From positions 1-33,796 of the forward strand of contig CADDYR010000008.1 of assembly GCA_902810765.1 (NCBI GenBank): a stretch of DNA of 33,796 bases. Direction: 5' to 3'. The position numbers were made by a program, and so were the translations under genes. The stretch's first letter is position 1; each line of letters opens with the position of its first letter. The notes under the pieces were generated by a model. The model saw only the letters and a list, made by a program, of their open reading frames with translations. It was not told the DNA's origin and did not search any database. The stretch is from Chloroflexota bacterium. Lineage in GTDB: Bacteria > Chloroflexota > Chloroflexia > Thermobaculales > Thermobaculaceae. Shown here piece by piece: positions 8,079-16,028 of the stretch.

Positions 8079-8866
8079 CCGTAGATCCTCGCGAGCGCCG
8101 ACAGGACGAGCCGGAACGCCGGGGAGAGCACGGCCCGGAACGCGGGCACTAGCTGCGTGCCGGGCTGCGGGTATACCTCCGGCTTGCCCGTCCTCAGCGC
8201 CTCCACTATCGCCTCGGCGACCGTCTCCGGCTTCTGCATGAACATCCGCGCCACAGACTGGCGGCACCGTGCGGAGCCGGCCTTACGAAAGAACTGCGTG
8301 CGGGTCGCGCTCGGGTACACCGCGGTTACCCGGACTCCGTACGGCGAAAGCTCGGCGCGCAGCGCCTGCGAGAAGGCGTCGAGGGCGGCCTTCGAAGCCG
8401 AGTAAGCGCTGTAGTTCGGGAGCGGGAACCTGGAGGCGAGCGACGCCACGTTCACGACGTGGCCGCTCCGGCGAGGCACCATGTCCTCGAGCACCGTTCT
8501 GGTGGCGAACGCCGCGCCCAGGAAGTTCGTGCGCATCTGCTCCTCGAGCTCGGTGACGCTCGTGTCCAGGAACGGCTTCATCACCCCGAACCCCGCGTTG
8601 TTCACGAGGATGTCCACCCGGCCCCACCGGTCGAGCGTCGCCCGCACGAGCTCGCGCACCTGCGCCTCGTCGCCGACGTCCGCCACTACCGCGATCGCCT
8701 CTCCACCGTGGGACTCGACCGCGCGGCAAGCCTCCTCGAGCTGTTCGGCGTGACGCGCGGCCATCGCGACCAGGCAGCCCTCGCCAGCCAGCGCCTTCGC
8801 CACCGCGAGGCCGATGCCGCTGCTGGCTCCGGTGACGATCGCCACACTGCCGCTAAGGCTCGACAT
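8075..8866 (-). CDS. Short-chain dehydrogenase/reductase (classical SDR)
   Basis: A 263-residue classical SDR. It has the cofactor motif TGASSGIG (residues 12-19), NNAG in the central strand, the active-site Ser in VNVASLASR and the catalytic YSASK. An Arg near the end of strand 2 (MAARHAEQ) suggests NADP preference. The substrate is unknown. The ATG at 8864-8866 lies 3 bases after the stop of the kinase gene and its ribosome site is inside that gene, so the two are probably translated together. Its stop codon overlaps the stop of the convergent GNAT-ankyrin gene through a shared CTAG (8075-8078). Confidence 0.88.
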   Translation of the reverse strand: MSSLSGSVAIVTGASSGIGLAVAKALAGEGCLVAMAARHAEQLEEACRAVESHGGEAIAVVADVGDEAQVRELVRATLDRWGRVDILVNNAGFGVMKPFLDTSVTELEEQMRTNFLGAAFATRTVLEDMVPRRSGHVVNVASLASRFPLPNYSAYSASKAALDAFSQALRAELSPYGVRVTAVYPSATRTQFFRKAGSARCRQSVARMFMQKPETVAEAIVEALRTGKPEVYPQPGTQLVPAFRAVLSPAFRLVLSALARIYG

Positions 8867-8869
8867 GGC

Positions 8870-9691
8870 TCACCCCGCCCGGGACTCCTCGTGGAACTCC
8901 GCGCGCGCCATCCGCTCCTCGACCTGCCCACGATCGGGCAGCCCTGAGGGCCCCTCGGCCTCTATCACGAAGGACGCGGCGCAGTTCGCGAAGTGAGCGG
9001 CGCGCTCGACGCAGCCGGTGGAGCTTAGCTCCACGAGGAACGCCGCCGCGAAGGTGTCGCCTGCGCCGGTCGGATCGCTCACCCTGCTGCGGTACGCGGG
9101 GAAGGCGTGTCCCCTCCCGCGCTCGTACACCACCGCGCCGCGGGACGACTCCGTCACCGCCACGACGTCCACGAGCTGCGTGAACCGCGCAAGCTCGGTG
9201 GGCTCGGGCAGATCCTCCGGGCTGAGCACGAGCACGTCCACCCGATCCAGCAGCTCCTCGGCCCTCTCCCAGCGCACGGCGCGCACGTAGCCGCGCTCGT
9301 CCCAGGCGCGCATCATCCCCTGAGGGGTGAGGCCGAGCAGGGAGCGATCGAAGGCGTGGAACACGTCGTCGGCGAGCTCCGCCGCGACCGGCCCGAGGAG
9401 CACGATCCCGGCGTCGCGCCACCCGTCCGGCACGTCGCGCGCCGAGAGCACCTCGGCGTGCCCCAGCAGGCGCTGGTGCCGTATCGAGCCCTCGTACACG
9501 TTCTTGAAACTGGTGGTCTCGGCGGACGGCCGCACCGCGAGCTCGATCCCCGGCAGTCGCGACTCCAGGTCCATCTCCGGGGCGCAGCTCGTCACGACCG
9601 AGGTGTGCAGGCCGAGCCGTGAAGCGAGCAGCCCGGCGTAGGTCACGGTCCCGCCGGTGGTGAAGCCGCCGTCCTGGACATCCTTGGTCAC
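8870..9691 (-). CDS. PfkB/ribokinase-family carbohydrate kinase
   Basis: The GTG-initiated form has 273 residues. The PfkB C-terminal signature DPTGAGDTFAAAF is at 206-218, with the catalytic Asp at 212 and the anion hole formed by GAGD. The substrate is not predictable; the protein lacks an obvious lid region, as in minor PfkB kinases. The N-terminus is odd: the in-frame codons before the GTG at 9691 encode SEVAPEFLTVGH, which supplies the first beta strand typical of this family. The frame is open back to 9738, after a TGA. No ATG, GTG or TTG occurs there, only a CTG at 9731-9733 overlapping the jag stop. The real start may therefore be that CTG. Same strand as jag and SDR. Confidence 0.82.
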   Translation of the reverse strand: MTKDVQDGGFTTGGTVTYAGLLASRLGLHTSVVTSCAPEMDLESRLPGIELAVRPSAETTSFKNVYEGSIRHQRLLGHAEVLSARDVPDGWRDAGIVLLGPVAAELADDVFHAFDRSLLGLTPQGMMRAWDERGYVRAVRWERAEELLDRVDVLVLSPEDLPEPTELARFTQLVDVVAVTESSRGAVVYERGRGHAFPAYRSRVSDPTGAGDTFAAAFLVELSSTGCVERAAHFANCAASFVIEAEGPSGLPDRGQVEERMARAEFHEESRAG

Positions 9692-9725
9692 GTGCCCGAC
9701 GGTCAGGAACTCGGGCGCGACCTCG

Positions 9726-10433
9726 CTACGCAGGGTACATCACCACCCGCCGCTCATCCCCCTCGCCCGTGCTCTCGGTGTACACCCTCGAGTCCTGCTG
9801 CACGGCCAGGTGGATGATGCGGCGCTCGCGCGCCGGCATCGGCTCGAAGGTGTAGGGCTGCTGGGTGTCGGCGACCCGCCTGGCCGTCCTTCGGGCCAGG
9901 CTCTCGAGGCTCTGCTCGCGCTTGTGGCGGTACCCCGCGACGTCGACCTGGATGTTCGGCCAGAGCCCGAGCCTCTTCTGCACGATCAGGTTGACGATCT
10001 GCTGCAGCGAGTTCAGGTTCTCGCCCCGCCTGCCGATCAGCACCCCGAGGTCCTCGCCCTCCACCTCGAGCACGACCGGCATCTCTCCCTGAGAGTTCCC
10101 GGAGGAAGGCCCCACGTGGCAGCTGGCGATCAGGCTCATGTGGTGCAGCAGGTCGCTCAGCACCTCCTGGCCGACCTGGCTCGCGCGCATCCGCTCGCTG
10201 GGGCTCAGCTCGTGACGCGGCCTCTGGAGCTGGGGGGCCTCGGCCGCGTCGCTCCTCGTCTCGACGAGCACGAGCGCCTCGTCGGTGGCGTAACCGTGCT
10301 CGTCCGGCTCGTTCGGCCTTCGGAGCACGGTCACCTCCACCTCTTCCCTGCTGCGCCCGAGCTGTTCGAGCGCGAGCTCGACCGCGCTCTCCACCGTCGT
10401 GGCGGAGATCTCAATGCTTTCCCGCTTTCTCAC
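9726..10433 (-). CDS. jag: RNA-binding protein Jag/KhpB
   Basis: A 235-residue protein with the full Jag order: an N-terminal Jag_N domain (about 1-50), a charged linker, a KH domain with the GRRG loop at 134-137 (GVLIGRRGENLNSLQ), and an R3H domain at about 198-233 with R204-x3-H208 (ARERRIIHLAVQ). Jag pairs with KhpA in many Gram-positive bacteria and binds RNA, influencing cell division and envelope synthesis. It follows yidC, its common position. The GTG at 10433 lies after GGAGGT with a rather long gap of about 13 bases. The stop is followed or overlapped by the kinase gene. Confidence 0.93.
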   Translation of the reverse strand: MRKRESIEISATTVESAVELALEQLGRSREEVEVTVLRRPNEPDEHGYATDEALVLVETRSDAAEAPQLQRPRHELSPSERMRASQVGQEVLSDLLHHMSLIASCHVGPSSGNSQGEMPVVLEVEGEDLGVLIGRRGENLNSLQQIVNLIVQKRLGLWPNIQVDVAGYRHKREQSLESLARRTARRVADTQQPYTFEPMPARERRIIHLAVQQDSRVYTESTGEGDERRVVMYPA

Positions 10434-10459
10434 CAGGCTCGTTCACACCTCCGATCGAG

Positions 10460-11542
10460 TTAGCGACGCTTGCGCTTGCGGCTGCCCTGGCGCTTCGAGC
10501 TCTGGGGGCGGTTCTGCGCGGCGGGCGCGCTCCCGTTCGAGGCGCCCGCGGTGGTCTGGGCGAGGGTGCCGATGGTCGCGTTCGTGCCCGGCGCCCCCGG
10601 CAGCCTCCAGGCGTCGTCGGTGAAGCGCACGCCCTGCTGCTCCGCCTCCTCCAGGCTGACCTCGGGCCTTTCCGGGGCCTCGTCGCGGGTGGCCTTGCCG
10701 GCCCCTCCCTCGGCCACGGCCGGGCTCCCGCCTCTCGACTGCGCCGAGCGCTGCTGCTCCTGCGCCTCGAGCATCTTCTGCTGCATCCGCGCCATGAACC
10801 CCTGCTTGCGCGGCTTGTTGGGGTCGGGCGGCTTGAGGTAGCTCCTCGGCTGGCGACGCGGGAGCGCCGGACCGATCACCGGCAGCTCAACGAGCGAGCC
10901 CCAGCCCGTGATGAAGAACTGCAGCACGGCGCGGTAGATCGAGGACACCACCCAGTACAGCACCGCGCCCGCGGACATGTTCCAGCCGATGACCACGACC
11001 ATGAGAGGCATGAACTGCATCATGAAGTTCATGCTGGCCTGCTGCGGGTCCTGGTCCGCCTTGCGAGGCATCATCATCCGCGTCTGGACGAACTGCGCGA
11101 CGAACGCCAGGATCGGCAGGATATGCCAGGTATCGTGGTTCGAGATGTTGCTGATCCACAGGAAGTGGCTGTGCTGCGCGACGTCCGTCTTCGACAGGTT
11201 CATCAGTGCCCGCCAGAAGCCCAGGAAGAACGGCCACTGCACGAGCATCGGCAGGCATCCGGACAGGGGATTGAAGCCGTACTGCGAGTACAGCTCCATG
11301 ACCTCCTTCTGAGCCGCAGCCTTGTCCTTGCCGTGCTTCTTCTGTATCTGCCTGATCTGCGGCGCGAGCTCCTGCTGCTTGCGCGAGTTGCGCAGCGAGG
11401 GCAGCATGAGCGGCGTGAACAGCGCCATCAGGAACAGGGTGAAGAGTATGATCGCCAGCGCGAGGTTGCCGGTCCAGCTGTTCACCAACAGCAGTCCGGT
11501 CTCGAGCAGGTGGACGAATTGATCCCAGATGGGTATTTGCAA
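10460..11542 (-). CDS. yidC: Membrane protein insertase YidC/OxaA
   Basis: A 360-residue insertase that places membrane proteins into the cytoplasmic membrane with or without SecYEG. It is the short Gram-positive type without the large periplasmic domain. The core starts at about residue 25, followed by the amphipathic coiled loop (SLRNSRKQQELAPQIRQIQ), then FNPLSGCLPMLVQWPFFLGF and three more membrane segments ending near residue 225. The C-terminal 130 residues are a polar tail ending SKRQGSRKRKRR, consistent with ribosome binding. In the first core helix, the position that usually holds the groove Arg reads Met39 (LFLMALFTPL). Start is TTG at 11540-11542, 7 bases after GAGGAG. Confidence 0.93.
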   Translation of the reverse strand: MQIPIWDQFVHLLETGLLLVNSWTGNLALAIILFTLFLMALFTPLMLPSLRNSRKQQELAPQIRQIQKKHGKDKAAAQKEVMELYSQYGFNPLSGCLPMLVQWPFFLGFWRALMNLSKTDVAQHSHFLWISNISNHDTWHILPILAFVAQFVQTRMMMPRKADQDPQQASMNFMMQFMPLMVVVIGWNMSAGAVLYWVVSSIYRAVLQFFITGWGSLVELPVIGPALPRRQPRSYLKPPDPNKPRKQGFMARMQQKMLEAQEQQRSAQSRGGSPAVAEGGAGKATRDEAPERPEVSLEEAEQQGVRFTDDAWRLPGAPGTNATIGTLAQTTAGASNGSAPAAQNRPQSSKRQGSRKRKRR

Positions 11543-11571
11543 TCTGTACTCCTCGGCAGAGCCGCGTTAGG

Positions 11572-11781
11572 TTAAGGGACCGGGTCGTATCCGCCAGGGT
11601 GCCAGGGATTGCAGCGGAGGAGCCTGCGCACTGTCAGCCATCCGCCCTTGAAGATGCCGTAGCGGGAGATGGCCTCGTAGCCGTACTGCGAGCAGCTCGG
11701 GTAGAACCTGCAGGCTGGCGGCAGCACGCGCGACAGCGTGAGCTGGTAGGCCCTGATAAGGAACATCGCCACGTACTTCAT
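11572..11781 (-). CDS. yidD: Membrane protein insertion efficiency factor YidD
   Basis: A 69-residue protein with the family core [15 protein letters not shown], three conserved cysteines, and [13 protein letters not shown] at the end. YidD sits at the inner face of the membrane and assists YidC-dependent insertion. The ATG at 11779-11781 overlaps the rnpA stop by four bases (ATGA), which indicates coupled translation. The length is normal for the family. Confidence 0.95.
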   Translation of the reverse strand: MKYVAMFLIRAYQLTLSRVLPPACRFYPSCSQYGYEAISRYGIFKGGWLTVRRLLRCNPWHPGGYDPVP

Positions 11782-12128
11782 CTTCGGTCCACGTCCTCGA
11801 CGGGCACGCCCAAGCTCATCAGGAGCGACCGCACCGACGCCTTCAGCTCCTCGAAGCCCGCGTCGAGCGACTCCCTTCTCGCCGTCGCCGTCATCGCCCT
11901 CGGACGGCCGTCGGAGCGGTACACCTGACGGAACGCCTCTCTGAGCCTACGCCGGGCGCGGTTGCGCTCCACGGCGGTCCGGAACCCTCTGCCCGTCCCG
12001 AAACCGAAGCGCTCACCGTCGCCGCCGGGCAGCACGCACAGGACCGCCCACCGGTCCGCCGCACAGCGCCCTCGCCTCCTGACCTCTCTCCAATCCCGGT
12101 TAGCCCTAAGCCTCCGAGCCCGATCCAA
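11778..12128 (-). CDS. rnpA: Ribonuclease P protein component
   Basis: A 116-residue basic protein that binds RNase P RNA and helps mature the 5' ends of tRNAs. [18 protein letters not shown] and [10 protein letters not shown] match the conserved RNR region. The likely start is TTG at 12126-12128, 16 bases after the rpmH stop; no clear ribosome site precedes it, so translation may depend on rpmH. It is the second gene of the rpmH-rnpA-yidD-yidC-jag cluster. Confidence 0.93.
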   Translation of the reverse strand: MDRARRLRANRDWREVRRRGRCAADRWAVLCVLPGGDGERFGFGTGRGFRTAVERNRARRRLREAFRQVYRSDGRPRAMTATARRESLDAGFEELKASVRSLLMSLGVPVEDVDRR

Positions 12129-12144
12129 CCGAAGACCGCGACCG

Positions 12145-12294
12145 CTACTTCTCGTCGCTGACCGTGAGCTTGTGGCGGCCCTTGCGGCGCCGCGCCGCGA
12201 TGATGGCGCGGCCTCCCCGGGTCTTCATCCGGGCGAGGAAGCCGTGCTCCCGCAGGCGCGGCCGCTTCTTCGGCTGATAGGTCCTCTTCGGCAT
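12145..12294 (-). CDS. rpmH: 50S ribosomal protein L34
   Basis: A 49-residue protein starting [19 protein letters not shown], with the core [21 protein letters not shown] split across the usual helix-turn-helix. It is an unmistakable L34, slightly longer than the 44-47 typical because of the tail HKLTVSDEK. The ATG at 12292-12294 follows AGGGGAG at about 11 bases. It leads the rnpA-yidD-yidC-jag cluster and has its own near-consensus promoter upstream. Confidence 0.97.
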   Translation of the reverse strand: MPKRTYQPKKRPRLREHGFLARMKTRGGRAIIAARRRKGRHKLTVSDEK

Positions 12295-12356
12295 CGGATA
12301 AGGTCTCCCCTTGAGATCTTATGTCGGTCGAGACGGATTCCGGGTCGTATCGGCCG

Positions 12357-12386
12357 ATTATACTTGGCGGATTCGGAGGGTGTCAA
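12357..12386 (-). promoter_or_regulatory. Sigma70-type promoter of the rpmH cluster
   Basis: On the minus strand TTGACA (complement of 12381-12386) and TATAAT (complement of 12357-12362) are both perfect consensus hexamers, with an 18-base spacer. The expected start point is near 12350, giving a leader of about 55 bases to rpmH. Confidence 0.9.
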
Positions 12387-12398
12387 ACGGCGTCGGTG

Positions 12399-12413
12399 TG
12401 ATATACTGATAAT
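12399..12413 (+). promoter_or_regulatory. Promoter candidate for rpsB
   Basis: TG-A-TATACT at 12399-12407 is an extended -10, followed at once by a second possible -10, GATAAT (12408-12413). The -35 region is poor and overlaps the rpmH -35. The leader to rpsB would be about 115 bases and contains a small inverted repeat but no recognised riboswitch or S2 site. Confidence 0.55.
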
Positions 12414-12533
12414 GCTCTGCGCCGGACGCAGGGAGAAAGAACGCACGCCTCCGGAGCCGCGGGTCCTGCCGGGTATGCCGGTCCCTGCGGTGGATGAAGG
12501 GGGCGGAGGAGAACATCAAGGAGGCTTGATCGC

Positions 12534-13313
12534 TTGGCAAACGTCGTGAACATGAAGGGGCTCCTCGAAGCGGGCGTGCATTTCGGCCACCAGTCGCGCC
12601 GCTGGAACCCCAAGATGAAGTCGTACATCTTCACCGAGCGCAACGGCATTCACATCATAGACCTCGCACAGACCGTCACCGCGCTCAACCAGGCGTACGA
12701 GTTCGTCGCAGACACCGTCGAGCAGGGCGGCAGGGTCCTGTTCGTCGGCACGAAGAAGCAGGCACAGGACACCATCCGGGAGGAAGCCACCCGGGCAGGC
12801 CAGTACTACGTCAACCAGCGCTGGATGGGCGGGCTGCTCACCAACTTCGTCACCATGCGCTCGAGGCTCCGCTACCTGGCCGATCTGGAGGCCAGGCAGG
12901 CTCGGGGCGATTTCGAGCGCCTGCCGAAGAAGGAGGCGCTGAAGGCCGAGGCCGAGATCGAGAAGCTCAACCGCCTCTTCGGCGGCATCAAGGACATGTA
13001 TGAGCTCCCCTCGATCCTGTACGTCGTGGACCCCCGTAAGGAGAGCATCGCCGTCGCCGAGGCGAACAGGCTGGGCATCCCCGTGGTCGCGATGGTGGAC
13101 ACCAACTGCGACCCGGACGTGATAGATTGGGTGATCCCGTCGAACGACGACGCGATCCGCGCGGTCAGGCTGATCACGAGCAAGATCGCCGACGCCTGCA
13201 TCGAGGGCGCGAGCCGCGCCGCCGCCATCGAGGCCGAGCGGGCCGAGGAAGAGGCCGCGGCGGAGGTCGAGCAGATGAACGCGGAGGCGGACCTCGCCCT
13301 CGTGAACGAGTAG
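12534..13313 (+). CDS. rpsB: 30S ribosomal protein S2
   Basis: A 259-residue S2. Clear family sequence includes [37 protein letters not shown] and the C-terminal [19 protein letters not shown]2 joins late in small-subunit assembly together with S1. The chosen TTG at 12534 lies 9 bases after AAGGAGG. An internal ATG (residue 7) has no ribosome site. The acidic tail after about residue 230 ([15 protein letters not shown]) is typical. It is the first gene of a rpsB-tsf-pyrH-frr-uppS-cdsA series. Confidence 0.97.
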   Translation: MANVVNMKGLLEAGVHFGHQSRRWNPKMKSYIFTERNGIHIIDLAQTVTALNQAYEFVADTVEQGGRVLFVGTKKQAQDTIREEATRAGQYYVNQRWMGGLLTNFVTMRSRLRYLADLEARQARGDFERLPKKEALKAEAEIEKLNRLFGGIKDMYELPSILYVVDPRKESIAVAEANRLGIPVVAMVDTNCDPDVIDWVIPSNDDAIRAVRLITSKIADACIEGASRAAAIEAERAEEEAAAEVEQMNAEADLALVNE

Positions 13314-13341
13314 ACGCGCGCACCCGAGGCGGTCGGGAGTG

Positions 13342-13378
13342 GGAGGGGCTGGCACGGGAGTGTCCCCCTCCGATTTTT
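13342..13378 (+). terminator. Intrinsic terminator/attenuator between rpsB and tsf
   Basis: GGAGGGG (13342-13348) pairs with CCCCTCC (13365-13371); an inner GGCAC/GTGTC stem is closed by a GGGA loop, and the hairpin is followed by GATTTTTG. This is a good Rho-independent shape in a 100-base gap, so tsf is probably transcribed at a reduced level relative to rpsB. Confidence 0.75.
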
Positions 13379-13413
13379 GTGCCACACAGCGAAACACACC
13401 GGAGGTGTAGGAG

Positions 13414-13872
13414 TTGAGCATCAGCAGGGAAGCCATCAAGGAGCTGCGCGAGCAGACCGGGGCGGGAATAATGGACGTGCGCAGGGCGCTCGAGGAGGCG
13501 AACGGCAACCGGGAGCGGGCCGTCGAGATCATCCGCGAGCGCGGCCTCGCCGTCGCCGCGAAGAAGGCCGGCCGCGTCGCCAACCAAGGGCTCGTGGAAG
13601 CCTACGTGCACGGGGGCAGGCTCGGAGCGCTCGTCGAGCTCAACTGCGAGACCGACTTCGTCGCCCGCACGGAGGACTTCCGCAGGCTCGCGCGGGAGAT
13701 CGCGATGCAGGCCGCTGCGAACGGCGCGGAGGACGTCGAGGCGCTGAGGCGGCAGCCGTACAACCGCGACACGAGCAAGACCCTCGACGACCTGATCACC
13801 GAGACGGTCGCGAAGGTCGGAGAGAACATAGTGCTCCGAAGGTTCGCGAGGTTCGAGCTCGGGGCCGAGTAA
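13414..13872 (+). CDS. tsf: Elongation factor Ts (short form)
   Basis: A 152-residue guanine-nucleotide exchange factor for EF-Tu. The N-terminal UBA-like domain (IKELREQTGAGIMDVRRALE) and the TDFVART exchange motif near residue 90 are intact. The length is well below the 280 or so of the E. coli protein: only one half of the duplicated core is present and the coiled-coil insertion is missing, as in other short bacterial EF-Ts proteins. Start is TTG at 13414 after GGAGGTGTAGGAG. It is separated from rpsB by a terminator-like hairpin and from pyrH by another. Confidence 0.95.
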   Translation: MSISREAIKELREQTGAGIMDVRRALEEANGNRERAVEIIRERGLAVAAKKAGRVANQGLVEAYVHGGRLGALVELNCETDFVARTEDFRRLAREIAMQAAANGAEDVEALRRQPYNRDTSKTLDDLITETVAKVGENIVLRRFARFELGAE

Positions 13873-13888
13873 CAGGGGTTGCGCTCCC

Positions 13889-13912
13889 GGGGGATGCTGT
13901 GAAGCATCCCCC
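13889..13912 (+). terminator. Strong hairpin between tsf and pyrH
   Basis: GGGGGATGC (13889-13897) and GCATCCCCC (13904-13912) form a perfect 9-bp stem with loop TGTGAA, followed by TTCGTCGT. The stem is strong but the T-run is weak, so it is either a leaky terminator or an RNA-processing or stability element. A weak -10 (TATACC, 13920-13925) follows it. Confidence 0.55.
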
Positions 13913-13953
13913 TTCGTCGTATACCATGTACCGGACGCACAGGAGGTGACCCT

Positions 13954-14667
13954 TTGAGCGCGAAGTACAGGCGGGTGCTGCTCAAGCTCAGCGGCGAGGC
14001 GCTCATGGGCGAGATGCCCTACGGCATAGACCCGGGCGTCGTGCGCGGGGTCGCGGGCCAGATCAAGGCGGTCGTGGACCTGGGCGTGCAGGTGAGCATC
14101 GTCGTCGGGGGAGGCAACATCTGGCGCGGGCTGCGCGCGAGCTCCCAGGGCATGGACAGGGCCGTGGCCGACTACATGGGCATGGTCGCCACTGTGCTCA
14201 ACTCCCTCGCGATGCTCGACGCGCTCGAGAAGATGGACTGTCCGACCCGCGTCATGACCGCGATCGAGATGCCGCAGGTGGCCGAGCCGTACATCCGCCG
14301 GAGGGCGATACGGCACATGGAGAAGGGCAGGGTGGTCATCCTCGCCGCGGGCACCGGCAACCCCTACTTCAGCACCGACACCGCCGCGGCGCTGCGCGCG
14401 CTCGAGCTGCACTCCGAGATCATACTCTTCGCGAAGAACAAGGTGGACGGCGTATACTCCTCCGACCCGAACGTGCACCCGGACGCCGTCAAGTTCGACG
14501 AGCTGTCGTTCCAGGACGCCCTACGCCTCGGCCTCAGGGTGATTGATGGCCCCGCGCTCGCGCTGTGCCAGGAGAACTCGCTGCCCGTGCTCGTGTTCAA
14601 CATGCAGGACGGAGACAACATCCTGCGGGCGATCGAGGGTGAGCGGATCGGCACGCTCGTGAGCTAG
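13954..14667 (+). CDS. pyrH: Uridylate kinase
   Basis: A 237-residue bacterial UMP kinase of the amino-acid-kinase fold, converting UMP to UDP. Key segments are [11 protein letters not shown] (phosphate binding), VGGGNIWRG, and [19 protein letters not shown] in the UMP/ATP region, with [11 protein letters not shown] at the nucleotide-binding end. Start is TTG at 13954 after AGGAGGTGA. The length is normal. Its position between tsf and frr is the conserved bacterial order. Confidence 0.97.
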   Translation: MSAKYRRVLLKLSGEALMGEMPYGIDPGVVRGVAGQIKAVVDLGVQVSIVVGGGNIWRGLRASSQGMDRAVADYMGMVATVLNSLAMLDALEKMDCPTRVMTAIEMPQVAEPYIRRRAIRHMEKGRVVILAAGTGNPYFSTDTAAALRALELHSEIILFAKNKVDGVYSSDPNVHPDAVKFDELSFQDALRLGLRVIDGPALALCQENSLPVLVFNMQDGDNILRAIEGERIGTLVS

Positions 14668-14681
14668 CGGCCGCCGCGCGG

Positions 14682-14687
14682 TATAAT
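14682..14687 (+). promoter_or_regulatory. Perfect -10 upstream of frr
   Basis: TATAAT at 14682-14687, within CGGTATAATTC, lies 75 bases before frr in the pyrH-frr gap. No good -35 is visible, so this could be an internal promoter of moderate strength. Confidence 0.45.
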
Positions 14688-14761
14688 TCTACGCCGAGCG
14701 CCGGGGACGACCTCCGGAGCCGGGAGTTGGGGATCAGCACGAAGCACAGGAGGCCGTGGCA

Positions 14762-15319
14762 ATGACCGACGACGTACTCGCCGATGCCGAGAAGCGCATG
14801 AAGACGAGCATCGAGGTCCTCAAGCGCGACCTCGCGGGCATCCGCACGGGCAGGGCCTCGGCCGGGCTCATCGAGCACGTCGAGGTCGACTACTACGGCA
14901 CGCCCACGCCGCTCAAGCAGCTCGGCGGCATCAGCGCGGCCGACGCGCGGATGCTCGTCGTGACGCCGTGGGACAAGAACGCGATCCCGGCGATCGAGAA
15001 GGCGATCCGCACGGCCGACCTCAACCTCAACCCCTCGAACGACGGCAGCGTGATCCGCATACCCGTGCCGCCCCTGACGGAGGAGCGGCGCAAGGACCTC
15101 GTGAGGCTGGTCCGCCAGCGGGTCGAGGAGGATCGGGTGGCGATCCGGAACATCCGTCGCGACGGCATGAGCGACCTCAAGGAGCTCGAGCACGAGAAGC
15201 TCGTGGGAGAGGACGAGCACAAGCGGGCGCAGGAGAAGCTGCAGGCCATCACCGACCGCTATATCAAGGAGGCCGACGCTCTCGGCGCTCAGAAGGAGCA
15301 GGAGATACTCACCGTTTGA
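14762..15319 (+). CDS. frr: Ribosome recycling factor
   Basis: A 185-residue RRF, the usual length, which splits post-termination ribosomes together with EF-G. It contains IRTGRASAGLIEHVEVDYYG, TPLKQLGGISA, the NLNPSNDGSVIRIPVPPLTEERR segment in two parts, and the long helical tail. The ATG at 14762 is 8 bases after AGGAGG. An in-frame GTG at 14756 is too close to that site. The TGA stop overlaps the uppS start. Confidence 0.96.
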   Translation: MTDDVLADAEKRMKTSIEVLKRDLAGIRTGRASAGLIEHVEVDYYGTPTPLKQLGGISAADARMLVVTPWDKNAIPAIEKAIRTADLNLNPSNDGSVIRIPVPPLTEERRKDLVRLVRQRVEEDRVAIRNIRRDGMSDLKELEHEKLVGEDEHKRAQEKLQAITDRYIKEADALGAQKEQEILTV

Positions 15320-16023
15320 CGGTCGGAGCCATCCCACAACACGTAGCCATAATCATGGACGGCAACGGCCGCTGGGCGAGGGCCCGTGGCCTGCCTCGTA
15401 GCCAGGGCCACCGCGCGGGCGTGGAGAACATCCGCCCGATCGTCGAGGCCTGCGTCGAGATCGGGATCAGGTACCTCACCGTGTTCGCGTTCTCCACCGA
15501 GAACTGGTCGCGCCCGGAGGACGAGGTCGAGGGGCTCATCGGCCTCCTGGGCGAGGCGTTAGTTCGCGAGACGCCCGAGCTGCACCGGGAGGGCGTGCGG
15601 ATCTGCCACCTCGGCAGCCTCGAGAGGCTGCCCGAGGAGCAGCAGCAGGCGGTGCGCGCCGCGCTGGACCTGACGCGCGACAACCAGCGCCTGGTGCTCT
15701 CCGCGGCCTACAACTACGGCGGACGCGCCGAGCTGGTACACGCGGTGCAGAGGATCATCGCCGAGCGGGTCCCGCCCGAGAAGGTCTCCGAGGAGCTCAT
15801 CTCCTGCCACCTCTACACCGCGGGGCTGCCCGACCCCGACCTCATCATACGCACCGCGGGGGAGATGAGGCTCTCCAACTTCCTCATCTGGCAGGCGGCT
15901 TACGCCGAGTTCTGGTCGACTCCCGTCTACTGGCCGGACTTCAGCAAGGCGGACCTGTATCAGGCGGTGAGGGACTACGGCAGGCGCAAGCGCAAGTTCG
16001 GCGGCCTGCTGGAACAGGTGTAG
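15316..16023 (+). CDS. uppS: Undecaprenyl diphosphate synthase (cis-prenyltransferase)
   Basis: A 235-residue enzyme that makes the C55 lipid carrier for peptidoglycan and other wall polymers from FPP and IPP. HVAIIMDGNGRWA contains the catalytic Asp and the P-loop-like start, FAFSTENW follows, and the C-terminal IPP site reads RTAGEMRLSNFLIWQAAYAE, with Ala where Ser is more common. The start is TTG at 15316-15318, overlapping the frr stop as TTGA. This coupled start gives the normal N-terminus; the frame is open upstream only as an artefact within frr. Confidence 0.95.
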   Translation: MTVGAIPQHVAIIMDGNGRWARARGLPRSQGHRAGVENIRPIVEACVEIGIRYLTVFAFSTENWSRPEDEVEGLIGLLGEALVRETPELHREGVRICHLGSLERLPEEQQQAVRAALDLTRDNQRLVLSAAYNYGGRAELVHAVQRIIAERVPPEKVSEELISCHLYTAGLPDPDLIIRTAGEMRLSNFLIWQAAYAEFWSTPVYWPDFSKADLYQAVRDYGRRKRKFGGLLEQV

Positions 16024-16028
16024 ACCAG

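Noticed and set aside
12295-12533. Replication origin next to rpmH
   Set aside because: dnaA is absent, no cluster of TTATCCACA-like boxes and no AT-rich unwinding region were seen; the gap is explained by two promoters and a leader.
14968-15315. N-terminal extension of uppS into frr
   Set aside because: Out-of-frame reading of frr with no family similarity; the TTGA overlap start at 15316 gives the normal protein.
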